From: Heliopora coerulea
Taxonomy: Eukaryota > Cnidaria > Anthozoa > Scleralcyonacea > Helioporidae
Assembly: GCA_030142905.1 (NCBI GenBank)
Contig: JASJOG010000053.1
Coordinates: 1,260,501 to 1,324,500, forward strand
Length of the DNA: 64,000 nucleotides
Direction of reading: 5' to 3'
Of the stretch, positions 20,540 to 34,600 are shown piece by piece. Each line of letters opens with the position of its first letter. Positions within the stretch are counted from its first letter, which is position 1. The position numbers were made by a program, and so were the translations under genes. The notes below the pieces were generated by a model that was not told where the DNA came from, made no database searches, and saw only the letters and a list, made by a program, of their open reading frames with translations.

Positions 20540-23500
20540 TTAGCGTGGGTAAATAAAGTTCTTCTATCTATCTATCTAATATTTAAGATAATTCTCGATG
20601 TCGAAAAATTTCGCCTAAAAGTAAAGGGGTTAGCCCATGGTTTTTGACGATTTTTCGACAATTTTAAACTTTCGAAATAAGCACAAAATATGAACGTTTA
20701 GGCAGAATAATATAGTTTTGCCTTTATTTGCGGAGTTTTAGACTAATATTTGAGATAATTTTTGAGGTCGAAAAATTTCGCCAACAAGTAATGGGGTTAG
20801 CCCATGGTTTTTGACGATTTTTCGACAATTTTAAACTTTCGAAATAAGCACGAAATATGAAAGTTTGGGCCGAATATAATAGTTTTGCTTTCATTTCCGG
20901 AGTGTTAAACGAAAATTTCAGATCATTTTTAAGGTCAAAAAATATCGCCAAAAAGTAAAGGGGTTAGTCCATGGTTTTGGACGATTTTTCGACCAATTTT
21001 TAACTTTCGAAATAAGCACAAAGTATGAAAGTTTAGGCCAATTAATATAGTTTTGCCTTAATTTCCGGAGTTTTAGAGTGATATTTAAGATCATTTTTGA
21101 GGTTGAAAAATATCGCCAAAAAGTAAAGGGGTTAGCCCATGGTTTTGGACGATATTTCGACCAATTCTAAACTTTCGAAATAAGCACGAAATATGAAAAT
21201 TTGGGCCGATTGATATAGTTTTGCCTTTATTTGCGAAGTTTTAGACTAATATTTGAGATAATTTTTGAGGTCGAAAAATTTCGCCAAAAAGTAAAGGGGT
21301 TAGCCCACGGTTTTTGACGATTTTTCGACAATTTTAAACTTTCGAAATAAGCACGAAATATGAAAGTTTAGGCCAATTAATATAGTTTTGCCTTTATTTG
21401 CGGACTTTTAGACTAATATTTAAGATAATTCTCGATGTCGAAAAATTTCGCCTAAAAGTAAAGGGGTTAGCCCATGGTTTTTGACGATTTTTCGACAATT
21501 TTAAACTTTCGAAATAAGCACAAAATATGAACGTTTAGACAGAATAATATAGTTTTGCCTTTATTTGCGGAGTTTTAGACTAATATTTGAGATAATTTTT
21601 GAGGTCGAAAAATTTCGCCAACAAGTAATGGGGTTAGCCCATGGTTTTTGACGATTTTTCGACAATTTTAAACTTTCGAAATAAGCACGAAATATGAAAG
21701 TTTGGGCCGAATATAATAGTTTTGCTTTCATTTCCGGAGTGTTAAACGAAAATTTCAGATCATTTTTAAGGTCAAAAAATATCGCCAAAAAGTAAAGGGG
21801 TTAGTCCATGGTTTTGGACGATTTTTCGACCAATTTTTAACTTTCGAAATAAGCACAAAGTATGAAAGTTTAGGCCAATTAATATAGTTTTGCCTTAATT
21901 TCCGGAGTTTTAGAGTGATATTTAAGATCATTTTTGAGGTTGAAAAATATCGCCAAAAAGTAAAGGGGTTAGCCCATGGTTTTGGACGATATTTCGACCA
22001 ATTCTAAACTTTCGAAATAAGCACGAAATATGAAAATTTGGGCCGATTGATATAGTTTTGCCTTTATTTGCGAAGTTTTAGACTAATATTTGAGATAATT
22101 TTTGAGGTCGAAAAATTTCGCCAAAAAGTAAAGGGGTTAGCCCACGGTTTTTGACGATTTTTCGACAATTTTAAACTTTCGAAATAAGCACGAAATATGA
22201 AAGTTTAGGCCAATTAATATAGTTTTGCCTTTATTTGCGGACTTTTAGACTAATATTTAAGATAATTCTCGATGTCGAAAAATTTCGCCTAAAAGTAAAG
22301 GGGTTAGCCCATGGTTTTTGACGATTTTTCGACAATTTTAAACTTTCGAAATAAGCACAAAATATGAACGTTTAGGCAGAATAATATAGTTTTGCCTTTA
22401 TTTGCGGAGTTTTAGACTAATATTTGAGATAATTTTTGAGGTCGAAAAATTTCGCCAACAAGTAATGGGGTTAGCCCATGGTTTTTGACGATTTTTCGAC
22501 AATTTTAAACTTTCGAAATAAGCACGAAATATGAAAGTTTGGGCCGAATATAATAGTTTTGCTTTCATTTCCGGAGTGTTAAACGAAAATTTCAGATCAT
22601 TTTTAAGGTCAAAAAATATCGCCAAAAAGTAAAGGGGTTAGTCCATGGTTTTGGACGATTTTTCGACCAATTTTTAACTTTCGAAATAAGCACAAAGTAT
22701 GAAAGTTTAGGCCAATTAATATAGTTTTGCCTTAATTTCCGGAGTTTTAGAGTGATATTTAAGATCATTTTTGAGGTTGAAAAATATCGCCAAAAAGTAA
22801 AGGGGTTAGCCCATGGTTTTGGACGATATTTCGACCAATTTCAAACTTTCGAAATAAGCACGAAATATGAAAGTTTCGGCCAAATAATATAGTTTTACCT
22901 TTATTTGTGGAGTTTTAGACGAAAATTGGAAATAATTTTTGAGATCGAAAAATTTCGCCAAAAAGTAAAGGGGTTAGTCCACGGTTTTTGCCGATTTTTC
23001 CACCAATCTCAAACATTCGAAATAAGCACAAAGTATGAAAGTTTAGGCAGAATAATATAGCTTTGCCTTTATTTGCGGAGTTTTAGACCAATATTTGAGA
23101 GAATTTTTGTGGTCGAAAAATTTCGCTGAAAAGTAAAGGGGTTAGCCCATAGTTTTTGACGATTTTTTAATCAATTTCAAACTTTCGAAATAAGCACGAA
23201 ATATGAAAGTTTAGGCCAATTAATATAGTTTTGCCTTTATTTGCGGACTTTTAGACTAATATTTAAGATAATTCTCGATGTCGAAAAATTTCGCCTAAAA
23301 GTAAAGGGGTTAGCCCAAGGTTTTTGACGATTTTTCGACCAATTTTAAACTTTCGAAATAAGCACAAAATATGAACGTTTAGACAGAATAATATAGTTTT
23401 GCCTTTATTTGCGGAGTTTTAGACTAATATTTGAGATAATTTTTGAGGTCGAAAAATTTCGCCAACAAGTAATGGGGTTAGCCCATGGTTTTTGACGATT

Positions 23501-26500
23501 TTTCGACAATTTTAAACTTTCGAAATAAGCACGAAATATGAAAGTTTGGGCCGAATATAATAGTTTTGCTTTCATTTCCGGAGTGTTAAACGAAAATTTC
23601 AGATCATTTTTAAGGTCAAAAAATATCGCCAAAAAGTAAAGGGGTTAGTCCATGGTTTTGGACGATTTTTCGACCAATTTTTAACTTTCGAAATAAGCAC
23701 AAAGTATGAAAGTTTAGGCCAATTAATATAGTTTTGCCTTAATTTCCGGAGTTTTAGAGTGATATTTAAGATCATTTTTGAGGTTGAAAAATATCGCCAA
23801 AAAGTAAAGGGGTTAGCCCATGGTTTTGGACGATATTTCGACCAATTCTAAACTTTCGAAATAAGCACGAAATATGAAAATTTGGGCCGATTGATATAGT
23901 TTTGCCTTTATTTGCGAAGTTTTAGACTAATATTTGAGATAATTTTTGAGGTCGAAAAATTTCGCCAAAAAGTAAAGGGGTTAGCCCACGGTTTTTGACG
24001 ATTTTTCGACAATTTTAAACTTTCGAAATAAGCACGAAATATGAAAGTTTAGGCCAATTAATATAGTTTTGCCTTTATTTGCGGACTTTTAGACTAATAT
24101 TTAAGATAATTCTCGATGTCGAAAAATTTCGCCTAAAAGTAAAGGGGTTAGCCCATGGTTTTTGACGATTTTTCGACAATTTTAAACTTTCGAAATAAGC
24201 ACAAAATATGAACGTTTAGGCAGAATAATATAGTTTTGCCTTTATTTGCGGAGTTTTAGACTAATATTTGAGATAATTTTTGAGGTCGAAAAATTTCGCC
24301 AACAAGTAATGGGGTTAGCCCATGGTTTTTGACGATTTTTCGACAATTTTAAACTTTCGAAATAAGCACGAAATATGAAAGTTTGGGCCGAATATAATAG
24401 TTTTGCTTTCATTTCCGGAGTGTTAAACGAAAATTTCAGATCATTTTTAAGGTCAAAAAATATCGCCAAAAAGTAAAGGGGTTAGTCCATGGTTTTGGAC
24501 GATTTTTCGACCAATTTTTAACTTTCGAAATAAGCACAAAGTATGAAAGTTTAGGCCAATTAATATAGTTTTGCCTTAATTTCCGGAGTTTTAGAGTGAT
24601 ATTTAAGATCATTTTTGAGGTTGAAAAATATCGCCAAAAAGTAAAGGGGTTAGCCCATGGTTTTGGACGATATTTCGACCAATTTTTAACTTTCGAAATA
24701 AGCACAAAGTATGAAAGTTTAGGCCAAATAATATAGTTTTGCCTTAATTTCCGGAGTTTTAGAGTGATATTTAAGATCATTTTTGAGGTTAAAAATATCG
24801 CCAAAAAGTAAAGGGGTTAGCCCATGGTTTTGGACGATATTTCGACCAATTCTAAACTTTCGAAATAAGCACGAAATATGAAAATTTGGGCCGATTGATA
24901 TAGTTTTGCCTTTATTTGCGAAGTTTTAGACTAATATTTGAGATAATTTTTGAGGTCGAAAAATTTCGCCAAAAAGTAAAGGGGTTAGCCCACGGTTTTT
25001 GCCGATTTTTCCACCAATCTCAAACATTCGAAATAAGCACAAAGTATGAAAGTTTAGGCAGAATAATATAGCTTTGCCTTTATTTGCGGAGTTTTAGACC
25101 AATATTTGAGAGAATTTTTGTGGTCGAAAAATTTCGCTGAAAAGTAAAGGGGTTAGCCCATAGTTTTTGACGATTTTTTAATCAATTTCAAACTTTCGAA
25201 ATAAGCACAAAATATGAACGTTTAGGCAGAATAATATAGTTTTGCCTTTATTTGCGGAGTTTTAGACTAATATTTGAGATAATTTTTGAGGTCGAAAAAT
25301 TTCGCCAACAAGTAATGGGGTTAGCCCATGGTTTTTGACGATTTTTCGACAATTTTAAACTTTCGAAATAAGCACGAAATATGAAAGTTTGGGCCGAATA
25401 TAATAGTTTTGCTTTCATTTCCGGAGTGTTAAACGAAAATTTCAGATCATTTTTAAGGTCAAAAAATATCGCCAAAAAGTAAAGGGGTTAGTCCATGGTT
25501 TTGGACGATTTTTCGACCAATTTTTAACTTTCGAAATAAGCACAAAGTATGAAAGTTTAGGCCAATTAATATAGTTTTGCCTTAATTTCCGGAGTTTTAG
25601 AGTGATATTTAAGATCATTTTTGAGGTTGAAAAATATCGCCAAAAAGTAAAGGGGTTAGCCCATGGTTTTGGACGATATTTCGACCAATTTCAAACTTTC
25701 GAAATAAGCACGAAATATGAAAGTTTCGGCCAAATAATATAGTTTTACCTTTATTTGTGGAGTTTTAGACGAAAATTGGAAATAATTTTTGAGATCGAAA
25801 AATTTCGCCAAAAAGTAAAGGGGTTAGTCCACGGTTTTTGCCGATTTTTCCACCAATCTCAAACATTCGAAATAAGCACAAAGTATGAAAGTTTAGGCAG
25901 AATAATATAGCTTTGCCTTTATTTGCGGAGTTTTAGACCAATATTTGAGAGAATTTTTGTGGTCGAAAAATTTCGCTGAAAAGTAAAGGGGTTAGCCCAT
26001 AGTTTTTGACGATTTTTTAATCAATTTCAAACTTTCGAAATAAGCACGAAATATGAAAGTTTAGGCCAATTAATATAGTTTTGCCTTTATTTGCGGACTT
26101 TTAGACTAATATTTAAGATAATTCTCGATGTCGAAAAATTTCGCCTAAAAGTAAAGGGGTTAGCCCAAGGTTTTTGACGATTTTTCGACCAATTTTAAAC
26201 TTTCGAAATAAGCACAAAATATGAACGTTTAGACAGAATAATATAGTTTTGCCTTTATTTGCGGAGTTTTAGACTAATATTTGAGATAATTTTTGAGGTC
26301 GAAAAATTTCGCCAACAAGTAATGGGGTTAGCCCATGGTTTTTGACGATTTTTCGACAATTTTAAACTTTCGAAATAAGCACGAAATATGAAAGTTTGGG
26401 CCGAATATAATAGTTTTGCTTTCATTTCCGGAGTGTTAAACGAAAATTTCAGATCATTTTTAAGGTCAAAAAATATCGCCAAAAAGTAAAGGGGTTAGTC

Positions 26501-28151
26501 CATGGTTTTGGACGATTTTTCGACCAATTTTTAACTTTCGAAATAAGCACAAAGTATGAAAGTTTAGGCCAATTAATATAGTTTTGCCTTAATTTCCGGA
26601 GTTTTAGAGTGATATTTAAGATCATTTTTGAGGTTGAAAAATATCGCCAAAAAGTAAAGGGGTTAGCCCATGGTTTTGGACGATATTTCGACCAATTCTA
26701 AACTTTCGAAATAAGCACGAAATATGAAAATTTGGGCCGATTGATATAGTTTTGCCTTTATTTGCGAAGTTTTAGACTAATATTTGAGATAATTTTTGAG
26801 GTCGAAAAATTTCGCCAAAAAGTAAAGGGGTTAGCCCACGGTTTTTGACGATTTTTCCACCAATCTCAAACATTCGAAATAAGCACGAAATATGAAAGTT
26901 TAGGCCAATTAATATAGTTTTGCCTTTATTTGCGGACTTTTAGACTAATATTTAAGATAATTCTCGATGTCGAAAAATTTCGCCTAAAAGTAAAGGGGTT
27001 AGCCCATAGTTTTTGACGATTTTTCGACAATTTTAAACTTTCGAAATAAGCACAAAATATGAACGTTTAGGCCAATTAATATAGTTTTGCCTTTATTTGC
27101 GGAGTTTTAGACTAATATTTGAGATAATTTTTGAGGTCGAAAAATTTCGCCAACAAGTAATGGGGTTAGCCCATGGTTTTTGACGATTTTTCGACAATTT
27201 TAAACTTTCGAAATAAGCACGAAATATGAACGTTTAGACAGAATAATATAGTTTTGCTTTCATTTCCGGAGTGTTAAACGAAAATTTCAGATCATTTTTA
27301 AGGTCAAAAAATATCGCCAAAAAGTAAAGGGGTTAGTCCATGGTTTTGGACGATTTTTCGACCAATTTTTAACTTTCGAAATAAGCACAAAGTATGAAAG
27401 TTTAGGCCAATTAATATAGTTTTGCCTTAATTTCCGGAGTTTTAGAGTGATATTTAAGATCATTTTTGAGGTTGAAAAATATCGCCAAAAAGTAAAGGGG
27501 TTAGTCCATGGTTTTGGACGATTTTTTGACCAATTTTTAACTTTCGAAATAAGCACAAAGTATGAAAGTTTAGGCCAATTAATATAGTTTTGCCTTAATT
27601 TCCGGAGTTTTAGAGTGATATTTAAGATAATTTTTGAGGTTGAAAAATATCGCCAAAAAGTAAAGGGGTTAGCCAATGGTTTTGGACGATATTTCGACAA
27701 TTTTAAACTTTCGAAATAAGCACGAAATATGAAAGTTTCGGCGAAATAATATAGTTTTACCTTTATTTGTGGAGTTTTAGACGAAAATTGGAAATAATTT
27801 TTGAGATCGAAAAATTTCGCCAAAAAGTAAATGGGTTAGTCCACGGTTTTTGCCGATTTTTCCACCAATCTCAAACATTCGAAATAAGCACAAAGTATGA
27901 AAGTTTAGGCAGAATAATATAGCTTTGCCTTTATTTGCGGAGTTTTAGAGTGATATTTAAGATCATTTTTGAGGTTGAAAAATATCGCCAAAAAGTAAAG
28001 GGGTTAGCCCATGGTTTTGGACGATATTTCGACCAATTCTAAACTTTGGAAATAAGCACGAAATATGAAAATTTGGGCCAATTGATATAGTTTTGCCTTT
28101 ATTTGCGTAGTTTTAGACTAATATTTGAGATAATTTTTGAGGTCGAAAAAT

Positions 28152-28655
28152 TTCGTCAGAAACTAAAGGGGTTAGTCCATGGTTTTGGACGATTTTTCGA
28201 CCAATTCTAAACTTTCGAAATAAGCACAAAATATGAAAGTTTAGGCAGAATATAATAGTTTTGCCTTTATTTGCGGAGTTTTAGACTAATATTTGAGATA
28301 ATTTTTGAGGTCGAAAAATTTCGCCAGAAACTAAAGGGGTTAGTCCATGGTTTTGGACGATTTTTCGACCAATTCTAAACTTTCGAAATAAGCACAAAAT
28401 ATGAAAGTTTAGGCAGAATATAATAGTTTTGCCTTTATTTGCGGAGTTTTAGACTAATATTTGAGATAATTTTTGAGGTCGAAAAATTTCGCCAGAAACT
28501 AAAGGGGTTAGTCCATGGTTTTGGACGATTTTTCGACCAATTCTAAACTTTCGAAATAAGCACAAAATATGAAAGTTTAGGCAGAATAATATAGTTTTGC
28601 CTTTATTTGCGGAGTTTTAGACTAATATTTGAGATAATTTTTGAGGTCGAAAAAT
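28152..28655. repeat. three nearly identical adjacent 168-bp monomers
   Basis: The marker agaaactaaaggggttagtc recurs at exactly 168-bp spacing (equivalent points 28152, 28320, 28488). The units are almost identical to one another and unlike the other monomer types, so one monomer was amplified locally outside the HOR pattern. Confidence 0.85.
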
Positions 28656-31600
28656 TTCGCCAACAAGTAATGGGGTTAGCCCATGGTTTTTGACGATTTT
28701 TCGACAATTTTAAACTTTCGAAATAAGCACGAAATATGAAAGTTTGGGCCGAATATAATAGTTTTGCTTTCATTTCCGGAGTGTTAAACGAAAATTTCAG
28801 ATCATTTTTAAGGTCAAAAAATATCGCCAAAAAGTAAAGGGGTTAGTCCATGGTTTTGGACGATTTTTCGACCAATTTTTAACTTTCGAAATAAGCACAA
28901 AGTATGAAAGTTTAGGCCAATTAATATAGTTTTGCCTTAATTTCCGGAGTTTTAGAGTGATATTTAAGATCATTTTTGAGGTTGAAAAATATCGCCAAAA
29001 AGTAAAGGGGTTAGCCCATGGTTTTGGACGATATTTCGACCAATTTCAAACTTTCGAAATAAGCACGAAATATGAAAGTTTCGGCCAAATAATATAGTTT
29101 TACCTTTATTTGTGGAGTTTTAGACGAAAATTGGAAATAATTTTTGAGATCGAAAAATTTCGCCAAAAAGTAAAGGGGTTAGTCCACGGTTTTTGCCGAT
29201 TTTTCCACCAATCTCAAACATTCGAAATAAGCACAAAGTATGAAAGTTTAGGCAGAATAATATAGCTTTGCCTTTATTTGCGGAGTTTTAGACCAATATT
29301 TGAGAGAATTTTTGTGGTCGAAAAATTTCGCTGAAAAGTAAAGGGGTTAGCCCATAGTTTTTGACGATTTTTTAATCAATTTCAAACTTTCGAAATAAGC
29401 ACGAAATATGAAAGTTTAGGCCAATTAATATAGTTTTGCCTTTATTTGCGGACTTTTAGACTAATATTTAAGATAATTCTCGATGTCGAAAAATTTCGCC
29501 TAAAAGTAAAGGGGTTAGCCCATGGTTTTTGACGATTTTTCGACCAATTTTAAACTTTCGAAATAAGCACAAAATATGAACGTTTAGACAGAATAATATA
29601 GTTTTGCCTTTATTTGCGGAGTTTTAGACTAATATTTGAGATAATTTTTGAGGTCGAAAAATTTCGCCAACAAGTAATGGGGTTAGCCCATGGTTTTTGA
29701 CGATTTTTCGACAATTTTAAACTTTCGAAATAAGCACGAAATATGAAAGTTTGGGCCGAATATAATAGTTTTGCTTTCATTTCCGGAGTGTTAAACGAAA
29801 ATTTCAGATCATTTTTAAGGTCAAAAAATATCGCCAAAAAGTAAAGGGGTTAGTCCATGGTTTTGGACGATTTTTCGACCAATTTTTAACTTTCGAAATA
29901 AGCACAAAGTATGAAAGTTTAGGCCAATTAATATAGTTTTGCCTTAATTTCCGGAGTTTTAGAGTGATATTTAAGATCATTTTTGAGGTTGAAAAATATC
30001 GCCAAAAAGTAAAGGGGTTAGCCCATGGTTTTGGACGATATTTCGACCAATTTCAAACTTTCGAAATAAGCACGAAATATGAAAGTTTCGGCCAAATAAT
30101 ATAGTTTTACCTTTATTTGTGGAGTTTTAGACGAAAATTGGAAATAATTTTTGAGATCGAAAAATTTCGCCAAAAAGTAAAGGGGTTAGTCCACGGTTTT
30201 TGCCGATTTTTCCACCAATCTCAAACATTCGAAATAAGCACAAAGTATGAAAGTTTAGGCAGAATAATATAGCTTTGCCTTTATTTGCGGAGTTTTAGAC
30301 CAATATTTGAGAGAATTTTTGTGGTCGAAAAATTTCGCTGAAAAGTAAAGGGGTTAGCCCATAGTTTTTGACGATTTTTTAATCAATTTCAAACTTTCGA
30401 AATAAGCACGAAATATGAAAGTTTAGGCCAATTAATATAGTTTTGCCTTTATTTGCGGACTTTTAGACTAATATTTAAGATAATTCTCGATGTCGAAAAA
30501 TTTCGCCTAAAAGTAAAGGGGTTAGCCCATGGTTTTTGACGATTTTTCGACCAATTTTAAACTTTCGAAATAAGCACAAAATATGAACGTTTAGGCAGAA
30601 TAATATAGTTTTGCCTTTATTTGCGGAGTTTTAGACTAATATTTGAGATAATTTTTGAGGTCGAAAAATTTCGCCAACAAGTAATGGGGTTAGCCCATGG
30701 TTTTTGACGATTTTTTAATCAATTTCAAACTTTCGAAATAAGCACGAAATATGAAAGTTTAGGCCAATTAATATAGTTTTGCTTTCATTTCCGGAGTGTT
30801 AAACGAAAATTTCAGATCATTTTTAAGGTCAAAAAATATCGCCAAAAAGTAAAGGGGTTAGTCCATGGTTTTGGACGATTTTTCGACCAATTTTTAACTT
30901 TCGAAATAAGCACAAAGTATGAAAGTTTAGGCCAATTAATATAGTTTTGCCTTAATTTCCGGAGTTTTAGAGTGATATTTAAGATCATTTTTGAGGTTGA
31001 AAAATATCGCCAAAAAGTAAAGGGGTTAGCCCATGGTTTTGGACGATATTTCGACCAATTTCAAACTTTCGAAATAAGCACGAAATATGAAAGTTTCGGC
31101 CAAATAATATAGTTTTACCTTTATTTGTGGAGTTTTAGACGAAAATTGGAAATAATTTTTGAGATCGAAAAATTTCGCCAAAAAGTAAAGGGGTTAGTCC
31201 ACGGTTTTTGCCGATTTTTCCACCAATCTCAAACATTCGAAATAAGCACAAAGTATGAAAGTTTAGGCAGAATAATATAGCTTTGCCTTTATTTGCGGAG
31301 TTTTAGACCAATATTTGAGAGAATTTTTGTGGTCGAAAAATTTCGCTGAAAAGTAAAGGGGTTAGCCCATAGTTTTTGACGATTTTTTAATCAATTTCAA
31401 ACTTTCGAAATAAGCACGAAATATGAAAGTTTAGGCCAATTAATATAGTTTTGCCTTTATTTGCGGACTTTTAGACTAATATTTAAGATAATTCTCGATG
31501 TCGAAAAATTTCGCCTAAAAGTAAAGGGGTTAGCCCATGGTTTTTGACGATTTTTCGACCAATTTTAAACTTTCGAAATAAGCACAAAATATGAACGTTT

Positions 31601-34600
31601 AGGCAGAATAATATAGTTTTGCCTTTATTTGCGGAGTTTTAGACTAATATTTGAGATAATTTTTGAGGTCGAAAAATTTCGCTGAAAAGTAAAGAGGTTA
31701 GCCCATAGTTTTTGACGATTTTTTAATCAATTTCAAACTTTCGAAATAAGCACGAAATATGAAAGTTTGGGCCGAATATAATAGTTTTGCTTTCATTTCC
31801 GGAGTGTTAAACGAAAATTTCAGATCATTTTTAAGGTCAAAAAATATCGCCAAAAAGTAAAGGGGTTAGTCCATGGTTTTGGACGATTTTTCGACCAATT
31901 TTTAACTTTCGAAATAAGCACAAAGTATGAAAGTTTAGGCCAATTAATATAGTTTTGCCTTAATTTCCGGAGTTTTAGAGTGATATTTAAGATCATTTTT
32001 GAGGTTGAAAAATATCGCCAAAAAGTAAAGGGGTTAGCCCATGGTTTTGGACGATATTTCGACCAATTTCAAACTTTCGAAATAAGCACGAAATATGAAA
32101 GTTTCGGCCAAATAATATAGTTTTACCTTTATTTGTGGAGTTTTAGACGAAAATTGGAAATAATTTTTGAGATCGAAAAATTTCGCCAAAAAGTAAAGGG
32201 GTTAGTCCACGGTTTTTGCCGATTTTTCCACCAATCTCAAACATTCGAAATAAGCACAAAGTATGAAAGTTTAGGCAGAATAATATAGCTTTGCCTTTAT
32301 TTGCGGAGTTTTAGACCAATATTTGAGAGAATTTTTGTGGTCGAAAAATTTCGCTGAAAAGTAAAGGGGTTAGCCCATAGTTTTTGACGATTTTTTAATC
32401 AATTTCAAACTTTCGAAATAAGCACGAAATATGAAAGTTTAGGCCAATTAATATAGTTTTGCCTTTATTTGCGGACTTTTAGACTAATATTTAAGATAAT
32501 TCTCGATGTCGAAAAATTTCGCCTAAAAGTAAAGGGGTTAGCCCATGGTTTTTGACGATTTTTCGACCAATTTTAAACTTTCGAAATAAGCACAAAATAT
32601 GAACGTTTAGGCAGAATAATATAGTTTTGCCTTTATTTGCGGAGTTTTAGACTAATATTTGAGATAATTTTTGTGGTCTAAAAATTTCGCTGAAAAGTAA
32701 AGAGGTTAGCCCATGGTTTTTGACGATTTTTTAATCAATTTCAAACTTTCGAAATAAGCACGAAATATGAAAGTTTAGGCCAATTAATATAGTTTTGCTT
32801 TCATTTCCGGAGTGTTAAACGAAAATTTCAGATCATTTTTAAGGTCAAAAAATATCGCCAAAAAGTAAAGGGGTTAGTCCATGGTTTTGGACGATTTTTC
32901 GACCAATTTTTAACTTTCGAAATAAGCACAAAGTATGAAAGTTTAGGCCAATTAATATAGTTTTGCCTTAATTTCCGGAGTTTTAGAGTGATATTTAAGA
33001 TCATTTTTGAGGTTGAAAAATATCGCCAAAAAGTAAAGGGGTTAGCCCATGGTTTTGGACGATATTTCGACCAATTTCAAACTTTCGAAATAAGCACGAA
33101 ATATGAAAGTTTCGGCCAAATAATATAGTTTTACCTTTATTTGTGGAGTTTTAGACGAAAATTGGAAATAATTTTTGAGATCGAAAAATTTCGCCAAAAA
33201 GTAAAGGGGTTAGTCCACGGTTTTTGCCGATTTTTCCACCAATCTCAAACATTCGAAATAAGCACAAAGTATGAAAGTTTAGGCAGAATAATATAGCTTT
33301 GCCTTTATTTGCGGAGTTTTAGACCAATATTTGAGAGAATTTTTGTGGTCGAAAAATTTCGCTGAAAAGTAAAGGGGTTAGCCCATAGTTTTTGACGATT
33401 TTTTAATCAATTTCAAACTTTCGAAATAAGCACGAAATATGAAAGTTTAGGCCAATTAATATAGTTTTGCCTTTATTTGCGGACTTTTAGACTAATATTT
33501 AAGATAATTCTCGATGTCGAAAAATTTCGCCTAAAAGTAAAGGGGTTAGCCCATGGTTTTTGACGATTTTTCGACCAATTTTAAACTTTCGAAATAAGCA
33601 CAAAATATGAACGTTTAGGCAGAATAATATAGTTTTGCCTTTATTTGCGGAGTTTTAGACTAATATTTGAGATAATTTTTGTGGTCTAAAAATTTCGCTG
33701 AAAAGTAAAGAGGTTAGCCCATAGTTTTCAACGATTTTTTAATCAATTTCAAACTTTCGAAATAAGCACGAAATATGAAAGTTTAGGCCAATTAATATAG
33801 TTTTGCTTTCATTTCCGGAGTGTTAAACGAAAATTTCAGATCATTTTTAAGGTCAAAAAATATCGCCAAAAAGTAAAGGGGTTAGTCCATGGTTTTGGAC
33901 GATTTTTCGACCAATTTTTAACTTTCGAAATAAGCACAAAGTATGAAAGTTTAGGCCAATTAATATAGTTTTGCCTTAATTTCCGGAGTTTTAGAGTGAT
34001 ATTTAAGATCATTTTTGAGGTTGAAAAATATCGCCAAAAAGTAAAGGGGTTAGCCCATGGTTTTGGACGATATTTCGACCAATTTCAAACTTTCGAAATA
34101 AGCACGAAATATGAAAGTTTCGGCCAAATAATATAGTTTTACCTTTATTTGTGGAGTTTTAGACGAAAATTGGAAATAATTTTTGAGATCGAAAAATTTC
34201 GCCAAAAAGTAAAGGGGTTAGTCCACGGTTTTTGCCGATTTTTCCACCAATCTCAAACATTCGAAATAAGCACAAAGTATGAAAGTTTAGGCAGAATAAT
34301 ATAGCTTTGCCTTTATTTGCGGAGTTTTAGACCAATATTTGAGAGAATTTTTGTGGTCGAAAAATTTCGCTGAAAAGTAAAGGGGTTAGCCCATAGTTTT
34401 TGACGATTTTTTAATCAATTTCAAACTTTCGAAATAAGCACGAAATATGAAAGTTTAGGCCAATTAATATAGTTTTGCCTTTATTTGCGGACTTTTAGAC
34501 TAATATTTAAGATAATTCTCGATGTCGAAAAATTTCGCCTAAAAGTAAAGGGGTTAGCCCAAGGTTTTTGACGATTTTTCGACAATTTTAAACTTTCGAA

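Larger units (their letters stand above)
15703..20575 (+). mobile_element. LINE copy 1, CR1/L2-like non-LTR retrotransposon
   Basis: About 4.87 kb inserted in an F-type satellite monomer, with ORF1, ORF2, a 3' UTR of about 270 bp, a hairpin and a (TCTA)n tail. It has no LTRs and no poly(A). APE-type endonuclease, an esterase-like ORF1 and a microsatellite tail are CR1/L2 group traits. The 12-base leader differs from copies 2 and 3 up to caagATGG, and the insertion site differs, so this is an independent insertion. ORF1 is frameshifted and ORF2 is open. Protein differences from copies 2/3 are few (I count five in 975 ORF2 residues), so the family is young. Confidence 0.95.
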
